Origin: Candidatus Cryptobacteroides merdavium
Lineage (GTDB): Bacteria; Bacteroidota; Bacteroidia; Bacteroidales; UBA932
Assembly: GCA_017694755.1 (NCBI GenBank)
Contig: JADIMO010000044.1
Span: 1-46,098, forward strand
Length of the DNA stretch: 46,098 bases
Reading direction: 5' to 3'
The notes beneath the pieces are model-generated. The model saw only the letters and a program-made list of their open reading frames with translations. It ran no database searches and was not told the origin of the DNA. The translations under genes and the position numbers were made by a program. Shown here in pieces: positions 1-8,026 of this stretch. Every line of letters starts with the position of its first letter. Position 1 is the stretch's first letter.

Positions 1-1214
1 TCCCAGAACCGGGGTATCAGGTTGGCAACCGTTGATTTGCCGCTTCCTGACGGGCCGACAAGAGCGGTTATTTTCCCCAGCGGTGCTATAAAGCTGACAT
101 CGCGCAAGGCTTCTGTCCGTGTTCCCTGCTCCGTGTTTTCGTAGGAGAATGACACATGGCGGAACTCCACATCGTAGGATGCAGGCACCTGCGGGCACTC
201 CGGTTCCGCTATCGGTTTCTTTTCCAAGATGCGGTCGATGCGCTTTACACCTTCATCAATATCACGCGTGTTACCTCCCAAGAATGTCAGTTTATAGACG
301 GGAGAAGCCATACCGGGCCCCATGATGATGAAGAACAACCATACCGCCGCCAATGACAACGACTGAGGATTAGCTTGCATCAGCAAAATGCCCATGGGGA
401 GAATGAATGTCACCATCGAATTGAGCAGAACCGTAAAGGCTATCATTCCGTTCTGGTAGGTGTCGCAACACTTTAAGGCAAAGGTCTTGTATGCCTGGAT
501 TTCGGCATTGAACTGACGGAACGAACGGACACTCTGCCCGAAAATCTTGACAACGGGCATCCCCCTCACATACTGCACGGCGGATGCACTCATCTTTTCC
601 TGCGCATCGTAATAGATGCCCATAAACTCCCTTGCCCTTTTGCCCATGAAATTGGAGAATTGAAGAAACAGACTGACCGCTACGACCGTCAGGCATACGG
701 CCGTCAGCCACGCATCCAGCGAAAAGAAGATAATCAGCATCACCGCTACAGTGGCCACCACATTCACCAAGTCCGGAATGGTATGGGCAATGAACCCTTC
801 TATCTTTTCGATGTTCTGGTCCATTGTTTTCTTGATGGCTCCGGTGGAAGTGTTGTTCAGATACCCCAACGGAAGCCTGCCGATATGTTCCGACAGGCGG
901 ACTCGCAGCCCGTAAAGAATCCGGAAGGCCGCAGTATGAGAAGACATCAGGGCAGCATAAAGCAATACCAGTCCGCCGGCAAGTCCTCCAAACGCTATCC
1001 AGCCCCAGCGTATCATGGCGGCTCCGTCCGAATCGGCGGGATTTCCTCCATGCGTCAGCAATTCTTTCAAAATTTCATAAACCGCCCAGTAGGGCACAAG
1101 CATACATACAGCACTGCCTGCCGAGAGTATTCCCGCCAGTATAAGCAGCCCTTTCTTTTCTCCCGCTATTTCGAACAACCGGGACAGACCTTTTTTCTTA
1201 TTCAGTTTATCCAT
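1..1214 (-). CDS. ABC exporter, fused permease-ATPase (C-terminus cut by window edge)
   Basis: About 405 residues are visible, reading leftward from ATG at 1214 to the window edge. The protein begins MDKLNKKKGLSRLFEIAG, followed by hydrophobic segments of a type I exporter membrane domain, and the Walker A motif GPSGSGKST lies at about residues 387-395. The signature motif, Walker B and the end are outside the window. Known family role: ATP-driven export of lipids, drugs or peptides across the inner membrane, as homodimer or heterodimer. It is the third gene after a TetR regulator and a methyltransferase on the same strand, so an efflux cassette is inferred. The start lies inside a 23-bp tandem duplication that also creates an overlapping 11-codon leader ORF. 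Substrate unknown. Confidence 0.88.
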   Translation of the reverse strand, partial: MDKLNKKKGLSRLFEIAGEKKGLLILAGILSAGSAVCMLVPYWAVYEILKELLTHGGNPADSDGAAMIRWGWIAFGGLAGGLVLLYAALMSSHTAAFRILYGLRVRLSEHIGRLPLGYLNNTSTGAIKKTMDQNIEKIEGFIAHTIPDLVNVVATVAVMLIIFFSLDAWLTAVCLTVVAVSLFLQFSNFMGKRAREFMGIYYDAQEKMSASAVQYVRGMPVVKIFGQSVRSFRQFNAEIQAYKTFALKCCDTYQNGMIAFTVLLNSMVTFILPMGILLMQANPQSLSLAAVWLFFIIMGPGMASPVYKLTFLGGNTRDIDEGVKRIDRILEKKPIAEPECPQVPASYDVEFRHVSFSYENTEQGTRTEALRDVSFIAPLGKITALVGPSGSGKSTVANLIPRFW

Positions 1215-1247
1215 TGTAATAGAATCAGTTTATCCATTGTAATAGAA
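1202..1247. repeat. 23-bp perfect tandem duplication over the ABC exporter start codon
   Basis: Positions 1202-1224 and 1225-1247 are identical. Each copy contains the minus-strand ATG and the bases just before it. ATG of the inner copy (1214) opens the exporter. ATG of the outer copy (1237) is out of frame and gives an 11-residue peptide beginning MDKLILL, stopping with TGA at 1204-1202 inside the exporter gene. The unit is not a multiple of three. Confidence 0.9.
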
Positions 1248-1274
1248 ATTATTTGAAACTGCGTTTTCAATCAC

Positions 1275-2105
1275 TCATGCATCCGGCCTGCATTTGATCT
1301 CATATCCGAGCAATGAGCTGAACTTGTAGCACAGTCGCGTCATTCGCCCCAATATCTGTCCGAAAAAGAAGCCCCAGCGCGGACGGAAGAACTTCATGTA
1401 GTTGGCCTGCTCAATGAGCCTCAAGGCCGGCTCCCAACTTTCCACCAGATGCCCGTCACTCAATCCGGAACGGATCTGTGCCTCGTGTTTGCGGAGCGAA
1501 TCTGGCTTCACTCCGTGACGGCTCATCATTGTGCCGCACACGTCAAACCACAATTCTCCGCCACCGAAACGGCTAGCCACATGATGCAGGAATTCTTTTA
1601 CCTGCTTCTCGTAAAAATACATCAGCACTCCTTCCACGATGAAGATAAATTCCGCATCTGGATGCTTGCGGCGGAGGTCGTCCATCCAGCCGGTTTCCAG
1701 CAGGGATGCCGCGATATAGACATTGCCCGGCTGTTCCGGCATCAACTCCCGGCGCAGCGTAATGACCTCCGGCAAGTCCAAATCATAGAAGAAGGCTTTC
1801 TTACCTCCGATACGCTGGAAACGGGTATCCAGGCCGCAGCCCACATTTACGACGACCGGGCGGGAATGAGTGTCGATGAAGCGTTTTACCGCCCGGTCAA
1901 AATACCAGCCGCGCACCACACAGCCCACTTCGCTCAGCTTTGCCCCGTCGAATCGGGAGTAATCGTATTCCAGGCTGTCCGCCAACTGTTCCGCTGCCAT
2001 GTCATTCAGAATGGGATGTTCCCGGCGGCTTTCTTTCGCTCTCATGTACAGCGGAATAAACAATGTTTCCGCTACAATGTTCTCAAATTTGTGTTCCTGT
2101 TTCAT
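1275..2105 (-). CDS. Class I SAM-dependent methyltransferase, leucine carboxyl methyltransferase (Ppm1/LCM) family
   Basis: 276 residues. The SAM-binding loop VNVGCGLDTR lies at residues 86-95, followed by an acidic strand (FYDLDLPEVI) and EGVLMYF, which together are typical of the LCM/Ppm1 family of O-methyltransferases. Bacterial members methylate carboxyl or hydroxyl groups on small molecules; the substrate here is unknown. No signal peptide or membrane segment is seen, so it is probably cytosolic. It lies 200 bp downstream of the TetR gene on the same strand and 60 bp upstream of the ABC exporter, so co-expression with the exporter is likely. A candidate operator lies just upstream (2198-2218). 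ATG at 2105 is the natural start, with no better alternative nearby. Confidence 0.8.
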   Translation of the reverse strand: MKQEHKFENIVAETLFIPLYMRAKESRREHPILNDMAAEQLADSLEYDYSRFDGAKLSEVGCVVRGWYFDRAVKRFIDTHSRPVVVNVGCGLDTRFQRIGGKKAFFYDLDLPEVITLRRELMPEQPGNVYIAASLLETGWMDDLRRKHPDAEFIFIVEGVLMYFYEKQVKEFLHHVASRFGGGELWFDVCGTMMSRHGVKPDSLRKHEAQIRSGLSDGHLVESWEPALRLIEQANYMKFFRPRWGFFFGQILGRMTRLCYKFSSLLGYEIKCRPDA

Positions 2106-2197
2106 TTTATATGCTGTTGTTTGATTGTGAATATTCCGATTGCGTGCAGCATGGGGAGTTGCCTGTTTTGCCGAATGTGGGAAAGCCGGGCAAAAGT

Positions 2198-2218
2198 GAA
2201 CGATATTCAGAATTGTTC
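2198..2218. promoter_or_regulatory. Imperfect palindrome, candidate TetR operator
   Basis: The arms GAACgAT and ATtGTTC enclose 7 bases between the TetR-gene terminator and the methyltransferase start. The right arm with its flank (AATTGTTCAT) shares the 9-mer ATGAACAAT, on opposite strands, with 2924-2932 in the leader of the TetR gene. Operator role is inferred from shape and place only. Confidence 0.35.
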
Positions 2219-2219
2219 A

Positions 2220-2257
2220 TAAAAAAAGGAGGAAACCTCCGTAAAGATTTCCTCCTT
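2220..2257 (-). terminator. Rho-independent terminator after the TetR-family gene
   Basis: On the minus strand AAGGAGGAAA pairs perfectly with TTTCCTCCTT across a 12-base loop and is followed by a run of T. It ends the regulator transcript before the methyltransferase, or attenuates read-through into it. Confidence 0.8.
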
Positions 2258-2306
2258 GCCAGCCGTCTTGTTGTGGCTGTTCGTCCGTATGTACATAGTC
2301 TTTCTC

Positions 2307-2918
2307 TCATATTTGGATGATTGCCCTCCAGCCCTGGATTTCAAATAAGATGTAATCGTGCAGAATGGCTTCCATTTCCTGTTCCGGTACTGAATGCATC
2401 AGCAATTCCTCAAACATCGTGAACATCCATACCGTATGCAGATGAATAATGAAATCAGACACTGCCGTATTGATTTCCGGGTGCTTCTGCTGCATGGTTG
2501 CGAACCACACTTTGACCACCTCTGTTGAACGGTCGGTATAATCTTCCCGGAAATGCTCCAGAGAAGAGCCTTGAGCGCGGAACAGGAGGATCTCCATCAG
2601 TTCGCGGTGCCTGTTCATCAGTGAGACATATTCGTCTATGCAGGATTTCAGATACTTCTCTGACCGCATCGCCATGATATCCTCACCTCGTATGCCATGG
2701 TGTTCCTGCAGCATTGCTTCCAGGGCACACAGAACCGGACGGACCACCTCGCGGAACAGCCCGTCCTTGCCCGTGAAATAGTTGTAGATATTCCCGGCCA
2801 CAACACCTGCCGACACGGCTATTTCGCGCATGGAAGTTTTTGAATATCCCTTCTGCCGGAATTGCTGCCGGGCAGCTGCCAATACCTGACTCCGTATGTC
2901 TTCCTTCAGCACCTGCAT
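2307..2918 (-). CDS. TetR/AcrR-family transcriptional regulator
   Basis: 203 residues from ATG 2918 (MQVLKEDIRSQVLAAARQQF). The N-terminal third is a TetR helix-turn-helix (GYSKTSMREIAVSAGV then NIYNYFTGKDGLF), and the rest is a helical ligand/dimer domain. The reading frame is open upstream to 2981, but the -7 promoter element lies at 2958-2951 inside that extension, so the shorter start is preferred. Family members repress neighbouring efflux genes until a ligand binds. Here the neighbours are a methyltransferase and an ABC exporter on the same strand. Autoregulation is suggested by the motif ATGAACAAT at 2924-2932 between promoter and start. Ligand unknown. Confidence 0.88.
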   Translation of the reverse strand: MQVLKEDIRSQVLAAARQQFRQKGYSKTSMREIAVSAGVVAGNIYNYFTGKDGLFREVVRPVLCALEAMLQEHHGIRGEDIMAMRSEKYLKSCIDEYVSLMNRHRELMEILLFRAQGSSLEHFREDYTDRSTEVVKVWFATMQQKHPEINTAVSDFIIHLHTVWMFTMFEELLMHSVPEQEMEAILHDYILFEIQGWRAIIQI

Positions 2919-2950
2919 CTGAAATGAACAATGTTTCTGTTTTTCTTTTG

Positions 2951-2958
2951 CAAATGTA
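2951..2958 (-). promoter_or_regulatory. Bacteroidetes -7 element of the TetR gene
   Basis: TACATTTG on the minus strand matches TAnnTTTG, with ATTG about 20 bp upstream as a weak -33. The leader to ATG 2918 would be roughly 25-30 nt. Confidence 0.55.
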
Positions 2959-3119
2959 CAGGGCATGGAGCTGTCCGGCAATACCTACTTTTAAGGATTT
3001 TATGATGTCCCGACTTGCACTTTCGGGTATTTTTTACCTGCCTGTTTCCGTGGGTGAGCTTTTACTGGACCTCATTCAAGGCAATCATCATGTCGCGATG
3101 TGCCGGCACACCGTTTTCC

Positions 3120-3329
3120 CTATTTCAGGTTATAGTCTCCGGCCTCTTCCGACACCTGTTTCTGGAGCTCTTCCAGGGTGTATTCCCGGCCGCCGGTGAA
3201 TTCAACTGTTGCCACAGGCGGTTCGAGGGTTACTGTCGCATTGACTCCTTCGAGTCTGTTAAGGGCCTTTTCGACATGCATGCGGCAATGGTTGCACATC
3301 ATTCCTTCCACTGTGAATTCCTTTTTCAT
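3120..3329 (-). CDS. CopZ-like copper chaperone domain; possible separate product from an internal start within copA
   Basis: This is the last 69 codons of copA in the same frame. It begins MKKEFTVEGMMCNHC and has the length and start expected of an independent CopZ. An A-rich Shine-Dalgarno-like AAGGAG lies 6 bases before ATG 3329. The domain would pass Cu(I) to the ATPase through its two cysteines. Whether it is made alone, only as part of CopA, or both cannot be told from sequence. Confidence 0.45.
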   Translation of the reverse strand: MKKEFTVEGMMCNHCRMHVEKALNRLEGVNATVTLEPPVATVEFTGGREYTLEELQKQVSEEAGDYNLK

Positions 3330-5897
3330 GATTTTCTCCTTTTTAATGTCTTTGTATTCAGTCTTTTTTTCCTTTTCCTTGTCAGCAGTTTCATAGTTTT
3401 CACCATATCCGGCATTTTGAGTCCGGCACCGGTCAATCCCGTTTTCTGTTGTCATGTCTGAAGATTTTCCATTTATTTCTTTGTGACAACTGTCATTTGT
3501 CAGGCATGAGTCCGTATTGTATCCATAGTCCGAGGTTTCTGATGAATTCTCCTTGTCTTTTTTCCTGCCGGACAGGGGAGTGGCGGCATCCAGCTTCTTC
3601 CGTTTCAGCCTCAGGCTGTTGCTGACGACGCTGACGCTGCTGAAGGCCATTGCCGCCCCGGCTATCATAGGATTGAGCAGGAAGCCGTTGACCGGATAGA
3701 GGATGCCGGCTGCTATCGGCACGCCAATCATATTGTAGATGAATGCCCAGAAGAGATTCTGCCTGATGGTGCGGACAGTCAGGCGGGAAAGCCTCAGTGC
3801 CTCAGGGATCTTGCTCAGGTCAGAGGATATTATGGTCACCCCCGCCACATCCATTGCAATGTCGCTTCCGCCTCCCATTGCAATGCCGAGATCCGCCTGG
3901 GCAAGGGCTGCGCTGTCGTTGATCCCGTCACCTGCCATGGCGACTTTCCTGCCTTTCTGCTGCAGATTGCGGATGAACCCGGCCTTGTCCTGTGGCAGGA
4001 CACCGGCCTTGAAGTGCCTTATGCCGGCCTGTGCCGCCACGGCTGCTGCCGTCGCCTCATTGTCACCGGTTAGCATGTATACCTCGATTCCTTCATCCTG
4101 AAGAGTGCGGACAGCCCTGATGGAGCTTTCCTTTACCCTGTCAGTGACAGCAGCCAAAGCCAGGGCACTCTTTTCGTCCGAGAACCAGATCACTGTCCTG
4201 GCCTCAGCCGTAAGTTCCTCAGCCTTCTGTGACAGGTCGGGGCTGATGCTGATTCCGTTCTTTTTCATCAGTCTGAGGTTTCCGGCAAAATATCTGCTTC
4301 CTTCGCAGACACCTGTGACGCCTTCCCCGGTGATGCTTTCAAATTCCTTCACACTGACTTCCGACGAGTCTTTCAGATATTTGACAACCGCCTCGGCCAG
4401 AGGATGTTCGGACAGTTTTTCCAGGCTGAAGAATATGTTCTTGAGATATGTTTCCCGGGACACCTTTGTATCTTGTGCTCCCGAGGCGGAATCGGCCTCC
4501 CTTTTCATGATGTCAGACCAGGATGGAGCTTCAGGAAGGGACCATATCAGATGTGTCACTTCAGGACGGCCCTCGGTCACTGTCCCTGTCTTGTCCAGGA
4601 CCACAGTGTCTATCTTCCTGGCGGTCTCTATGCTTTCAGCATCCTTGATAAGTATGCCGTTTTCTGCCCCTTTCCCGATGCCGACCATAATGGCTGTCGG
4701 GGTGGCCAGTCCGAGTGCGCACGGACACGCTATTATCAGCACTGTCACCATTGCCAGAAGTCCGTGTGTCACTCCGTTTTCTCCGTCAAGAACTGCCCAC
4801 AGGATGAATGAGAGGAGAGCGATTCCCATTATGACAGGCACGAAGACGGCGGCTATCCTGTCAACGAGTTTCTGGACCGGGGCCTTGCTGCCCTGTGCAT
4901 CCTGGACCATTGCTATAATTTTCGACAGGAGGGTGTCTGTCCCCACCTTGTCTGCACGGAACCTGAAGCTGCCTTTCTGGTTTATTGTCCCGGCAAAGAC
5001 TTTCGAGTCCTTCCGTTTTGCCACCGGCACAGGTTCCCCGCTCAGCATGCTTTCGTCCACATATGAACTGCCTTCCGTTACGGTGCCGTCCACAGCCACC
5101 CTTTCACCAGGCTTTACGGCTATGATGTCTCCAGGCCTGACTGCCCCGACGGGAATTTCCATATATTCCATAGGACAATTGTTCCCCCTTGATATCACCG
5201 TCACGGTCTTGGGCTGCAGTCCCATCAGTTTCTTTATCGCGTCTGATGTGTTTCCTTTGGCTTTTTCCTCCATCAGCCTTCCCAAGAGGATGAAGGCTAT
5301 TATCACGCTCGAAGCCTCGAAATAGACATGAGGTTCGATGCCTCGGGAAAGCCAGAATTCAGGGAAAAGCATGTTGAACACGCTGAACAGGTATGCGATG
5401 CCTGTACTGTTGGCCACAAGGGTATCCATATTGGCTGTGCGGTGTCTGAGCTGTTTCCATGCGCTGATGAAGAATCCTCTTCCGAGCCAGAAAACCACAG
5501 GAGTGGACAGCGCCCACATTATATATTCAGCGTAAGGCATGTCCATGAAAAACATCCCGATGACCGCCACCGGCATCGAAAGCACTATCGCCCAGATTGT
5601 CCTGGATTTCAGTTGGGCATACCTTTCGTCATGCGCCTTCTCCGCCTCGTCCGCCGCATTGCCGTCCTTTTGTACAAGCAAGTCATATCCGGCATCCTGC
5701 ACCGCCTTCTGCAGTGATTCCGCAGTGCATTCTGTCCTGTCATATTCCACTTTAACGGTCGCTGCCGCATAGTTTACCGCCGCCATCCGCACTCCGGGCT
5801 GCCCGGCGAGAGTCTTTTCAACCCTCGAGGCACATGCTGCGCAGCTCATGCCAACGACAGGGAATGTATCTTTTACGATTTTTCCGTCTTCTGCCAT
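3120..5897 (-). CDS. copA: Copper-exporting P1B-type ATPase with fused C-terminal CopZ-like domain
   Basis: 925 residues from ATG 5897; a TTG six bases upstream is less likely. Order: N-terminal HMA domain with CAAC (residues 19-22), membrane helices, actuator loop with SGEP, CPC motif (391-393), phosphorylated aspartate in DKTGT (D435), HP motif (SEHPLAEA), MLTGDNE, and GDGIND (D at 657). These are the hallmarks of Cu(I)-exporting ATPases in the inner membrane. A stretch of about 25 residues rich in Ser/Asp is inserted in the nucleotide-binding domain. After the last helices a hydrophilic linker of about 75 residues leads to a second HMA domain with MMCNHC (from residue 857), which resembles a free-standing CopZ. 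The HMA-AraC gene upstream on the same strand is the likely regulator. Confidence 0.93.
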   Translation of the reverse strand: MAEDGKIVKDTFPVVGMSCAACASRVEKTLAGQPGVRMAAVNYAAATVKVEYDRTECTAESLQKAVQDAGYDLLVQKDGNAADEAEKAHDERYAQLKSRTIWAIVLSMPVAVIGMFFMDMPYAEYIMWALSTPVVFWLGRGFFISAWKQLRHRTANMDTLVANSTGIAYLFSVFNMLFPEFWLSRGIEPHVYFEASSVIIAFILLGRLMEEKAKGNTSDAIKKLMGLQPKTVTVISRGNNCPMEYMEIPVGAVRPGDIIAVKPGERVAVDGTVTEGSSYVDESMLSGEPVPVAKRKDSKVFAGTINQKGSFRFRADKVGTDTLLSKIIAMVQDAQGSKAPVQKLVDRIAAVFVPVIMGIALLSFILWAVLDGENGVTHGLLAMVTVLIIACPCALGLATPTAIMVGIGKGAENGILIKDAESIETARKIDTVVLDKTGTVTEGRPEVTHLIWSLPEAPSWSDIMKREADSASGAQDTKVSRETYLKNIFFSLEKLSEHPLAEAVVKYLKDSSEVSVKEFESITGEGVTGVCEGSRYFAGNLRLMKKNGISISPDLSQKAEELTAEARTVIWFSDEKSALALAAVTDRVKESSIRAVRTLQDEGIEVYMLTGDNEATAAAVAAQAGIRHFKAGVLPQDKAGFIRNLQQKGRKVAMAGDGINDSAALAQADLGIAMGGGSDIAMDVAGVTIISSDLSKIPEALRLSRLTVRTIRQNLFWAFIYNMIGVPIAAGILYPVNGFLLNPMIAGAAMAFSSVSVVSNSLRLKRKKLDAATPLSGRKKDKENSSETSDYGYNTDSCLTNDSCHKEINGKSSDMTTENGIDRCRTQNAGYGENYETADKEKEKKTEYKDIKKEKIMKKEFTVEGMMCNHCRMHVEKALNRLEGVNATVTLEPPVATVEFTGGREYTLEELQKQVSEEAGDYNLK

Positions 5898-5970
5898 AGT
5901 CAATTTCCTTTTCTATCCGATTTCCGCCAGCCAGGAATGGTTGTTATTCCGGTATCATGGCGGTTTTCGG

Positions 5971-6015
5971 CAAAGTTACCTCAGTCTGCAGAAAAACCGT
6001 TATGGAATTATGGAA
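5971..6015 (-). promoter_or_regulatory. copA promoter with upstream 8-bp direct repeats
   Basis: TAACTTTG on the minus strand (5978-5971) matches the -7 consensus and gives a leader of about 70 nt before ATG 5897. Upstream, at 6000-6015, the octamer TTATGGAA occurs twice head to tail (plus strand). Direct repeats upstream of the core promoter suit an AraC-type activator, and the HMA-AraC gene ends at 6058. The binding role is inferred. Confidence 0.45.
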
Positions 6016-6057
6016 GGATTTTATAAGTTTTGTACCATGACCGGTGGTTTGCCGGAT

Positions 6058-6645
6058 TCATACCTCGTCCAGCGGCTTGCGGCGGTTTTCCCCGATCTGC
6101 CTGAAATGCGTGGGGGTCAGTCCTGTGACGCTTTTGAACTGGGCGCTGAGATATGCCGAGCTGGAGTAGCCGAGGATGTCGGCTATCTCATTGAGGCTAA
6201 GTTCTCCGTAAGCCAGGAGCTCTTTTGCCCGCTCGATTTTCTGTGCTATGAAATATTTTTCCACCGTGGTGCCGGTGACTTCGGAAAACAGCTTGCTCAG
6301 GGAGCTGTAGTCCCGGTTCAGCTTCGATGAAAGATGTTCGGAAAGGTTCACTTTCAGCCCGTTGCCTCCATAGTGCACAAGCTTGATCACTTCAGAGCGT
6401 ATCTGCTCTATCAGCAGCGACTTCCTGTCATCAATCAGTTCAAATCCAAGCGCCTCCAAGGCATTCCTTACCTTCCCGAGCATCTCGTCTGTCAGTTCTT
6501 CGCTGATGACCGCCGTCCCGAGTTCCACATGTGCCGGATGCAGCCCTGACTGTTTCAGGCAGCCTTCCACCGCCATTATGCACCTGTTGCACACCATGTT
6601 CTTGATGTGCAGCACGGTACCCGCTTCCTTTCCTGCATTTCCCAT
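6058..6645 (-). CDS. AraC-family regulator with N-terminal heavy-metal-associated (HMA) domain
   Basis: 195 residues from ATG 6645. The N-terminus is an HMA-like fold with NMVCNRC (cysteines 19 and 22), and the C-terminal half is an AraC double helix-turn-helix (EIADILGYSSSAYLSAQFKSVTGLTP). Metal binding to the cysteine pair probably controls DNA binding, and the copA gene 160 bp downstream on the same strand is the obvious target. The frame is open upstream to 6750, but the -7 element (6724-6717) falls within it. ATG 6696 (MSWHRRHEHKNG) is a possible longer start with a His-rich lead. Metal identity (Cu, possibly Ag) is inferred from the neighbour. Confidence 0.85.
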   Translation of the reverse strand: MGNAGKEAGTVLHIKNMVCNRCIMAVEGCLKQSGLHPAHVELGTAVISEELTDEMLGKVRNALEALGFELIDDRKSLLIEQIRSEVIKLVHYGGNGLKVNLSEHLSSKLNRDYSSLSKLFSEVTGTTVEKYFIAQKIERAKELLAYGELSLNEIADILGYSSSAYLSAQFKSVTGLTPTHFRQIGENRRKPLDEV

Positions 6646-6716
6646 TTCAATGCCCTTTAAACCATTTTTGTGTTCATGCCGGCGATGCCATGACATGGAG
6701 AACAAATTGAGATGAA

Positions 6717-6724
6717 CAAAAATA
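6717..6724 (-). promoter_or_regulatory. -7 element of the HMA-AraC gene
   Basis: TATTTTTG on the minus strand fits TAnnTTTG. It places the transcript start near 6710, which argues against the longest possible reading frame. Confidence 0.5.
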
Positions 6725-6770
6725 TTAAAATTTCCGTAATCCGTATACAACGGACAGGCACAGAAGAATG

Positions 6771-6778
6771 TAAATTTG
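6771..6778 (+). promoter_or_regulatory. -7 element of the aldo/keto reductase gene
   Basis: TAAATTTG fits TAnnTTTG, 35 bp before ATG 6814. It is divergent from the HMA-AraC promoter. No clear -33 match. Confidence 0.5.
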
Positions 6779-6813
6779 CACCGTCGTATTGACGGAAAAC
6801 ATCACAGTTTGTT

Positions 6814-7914
6814 ATGGAATACAGGAAAAATATCAGAAGCGGAAAGGATATCAGCGTGATCGGGCTCGGTTCAAGTTCGATAGGCGGGTCCTCTGCAAAG
6901 GAAATACAGGAAACCGTAGAGCATGCCCTTGAAAAGGGAGTGAATTACTTTGACATGGCAGCAGGCGATTCAAAGCCGTTTGCGCCGTATGGGGATGCTC
7001 TTGCAGCGACGGGAAAACGCTCCTCGGCGCTTTTCCAGATACATTTCGGCGCAAACTATGAGTCCGGGAGCTACGGCTGGACAACAAATCCCGAAAAAAT
7101 CAGGAAATCAGTCGAATGGCAGATGAAGATGCTCCGTACTGACTATATCGACTTCGGTTTCATCCACTGCCTTGACGAAGATGAGGACCTGGAGGCGGTC
7201 CGCGGCAAAGGGATCATTGACCATATCCTGAAATTGAAGGAGCAGGGGATTGTCCGCAATGTCGGCCTTTCCACCCATACGCCTGCCATAGCTGAGAAAT
7301 TGCTTGACATGGGCATGATCGACATGCTGATGTTCAGCATCAATCCCGGTTACGACTGGCGACACGGGGATTATGCCAAAGGAAGTACGGATGAAAGGAT
7401 GCGCCTCTATCGCAGATGTGAGGCTGAAGGTGTAGGGATCTCAGTGATGAAGCCGTTCAGCGGAGGACAGCTCCTTGATGCCGGGACTTCTCCATTCCAC
7501 AGGGCTTTGAGCAGGTACCAGTGCATCCAGTATGCCCTTGACAAGCCCGGTGTGCTTACCGTCCTTCCGGGCGTCCGCAACATGGCAGACCTTGATGATG
7601 TCCTCGGCTTCCTTGATGCCCCGGCGTCTGAACGGGACTATTCTGTCATAGGCTCATTCACTCCTTCCGAAGCCGAAGGCATCTGTGTCTATTGCAACCA
7701 TTGCCAGCCCTGTCCCCGCCACATCGATGTCGGCCTCGTCAACAAATATTATGACCTGGCAAAAGCCGGCGACCGCCTTGCCGTCAGCCACTATCAAAGC
7801 CTTGCTGTCAAGGCCGATGCCTGTATCTCCTGCGGCCACTGTGACCGCCGCTGCCCGTTCCATGTGTCCCAGTCTTCCCGTATGAAGGAGATAGCGGAAT
7901 ATTTTTTAACCTGA
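6814..7914 (+). CDS. Aldo/keto reductase with C-terminal 4Fe-4S ferredoxin-like domain
   Basis: 366 residues. The N-terminal barrel carries the aldo/keto reductase tetrad as D47 (YFDMA), Y59 (APYGD), K68 (TGKR) and H77 (QIHFG). The C-terminal part has two cysteine clusters, C291/C294/C297/C300 and C337/C340/C343/C347 followed by Pro, as in the 4Fe-4S-containing aldo/keto reductase subfamily common in anaerobes. It is a cytosolic oxidoreductase of unknown substrate; electrons may come from NADPH or pass through the clusters. It is divergent from the HMA-AraC gene and has its own promoter. A link to copper is possible only by position. No signal peptide. Confidence 0.9.
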   Translation: MEYRKNIRSGKDISVIGLGSSSIGGSSAKEIQETVEHALEKGVNYFDMAAGDSKPFAPYGDALAATGKRSSALFQIHFGANYESGSYGWTTNPEKIRKSVEWQMKMLRTDYIDFGFIHCLDEDEDLEAVRGKGIIDHILKLKEQGIVRNVGLSTHTPAIAEKLLDMGMIDMLMFSINPGYDWRHGDYAKGSTDERMRLYRRCEAEGVGISVMKPFSGGQLLDAGTSPFHRALSRYQCIQYALDKPGVLTVLPGVRNMADLDDVLGFLDAPASERDYSVIGSFTPSEAEGICVYCNHCQPCPRHIDVGLVNKYYDLAKAGDRLAVSHYQSLAVKADACISCGHCDRRCPFHVSQSSRMKEIAEYFLT

Positions 7915-7956
7915 CCACTGCATAAAATGTGTAAAAATTGCAGTCTATAAGTTGCA

Positions 7957-7964
7957 TAAATTTG
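7957..7964 (+). promoter_or_regulatory. -7 element upstream of the DUF3784-like gene
   Basis: TAAATTTG lies 62 bp before ATG 8027. A second near-match (TATATTTTG) follows at once. It also argues that the frame opening upstream at 7952 is not the real start. Confidence 0.4.
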
Positions 7965-8026
7965 TATATTTTGCAGTATATTTAAAAAATGTTTGTAATA
8001 TCATTTACTTGACCAATTTTTACACC

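Noticed and set aside
3099..3110. Palindrome TGTGCCGGCACA downstream of copA
   Set aside because: Perfect but short and without a T-run, so neither a terminator nor a clear operator; could be chance.
4105..5325. 406-codon open frame antisense to copA
   Set aside because: Its translation is low in complexity and unlike any family; it mirrors the codon bias of the copA gene on the other strand.
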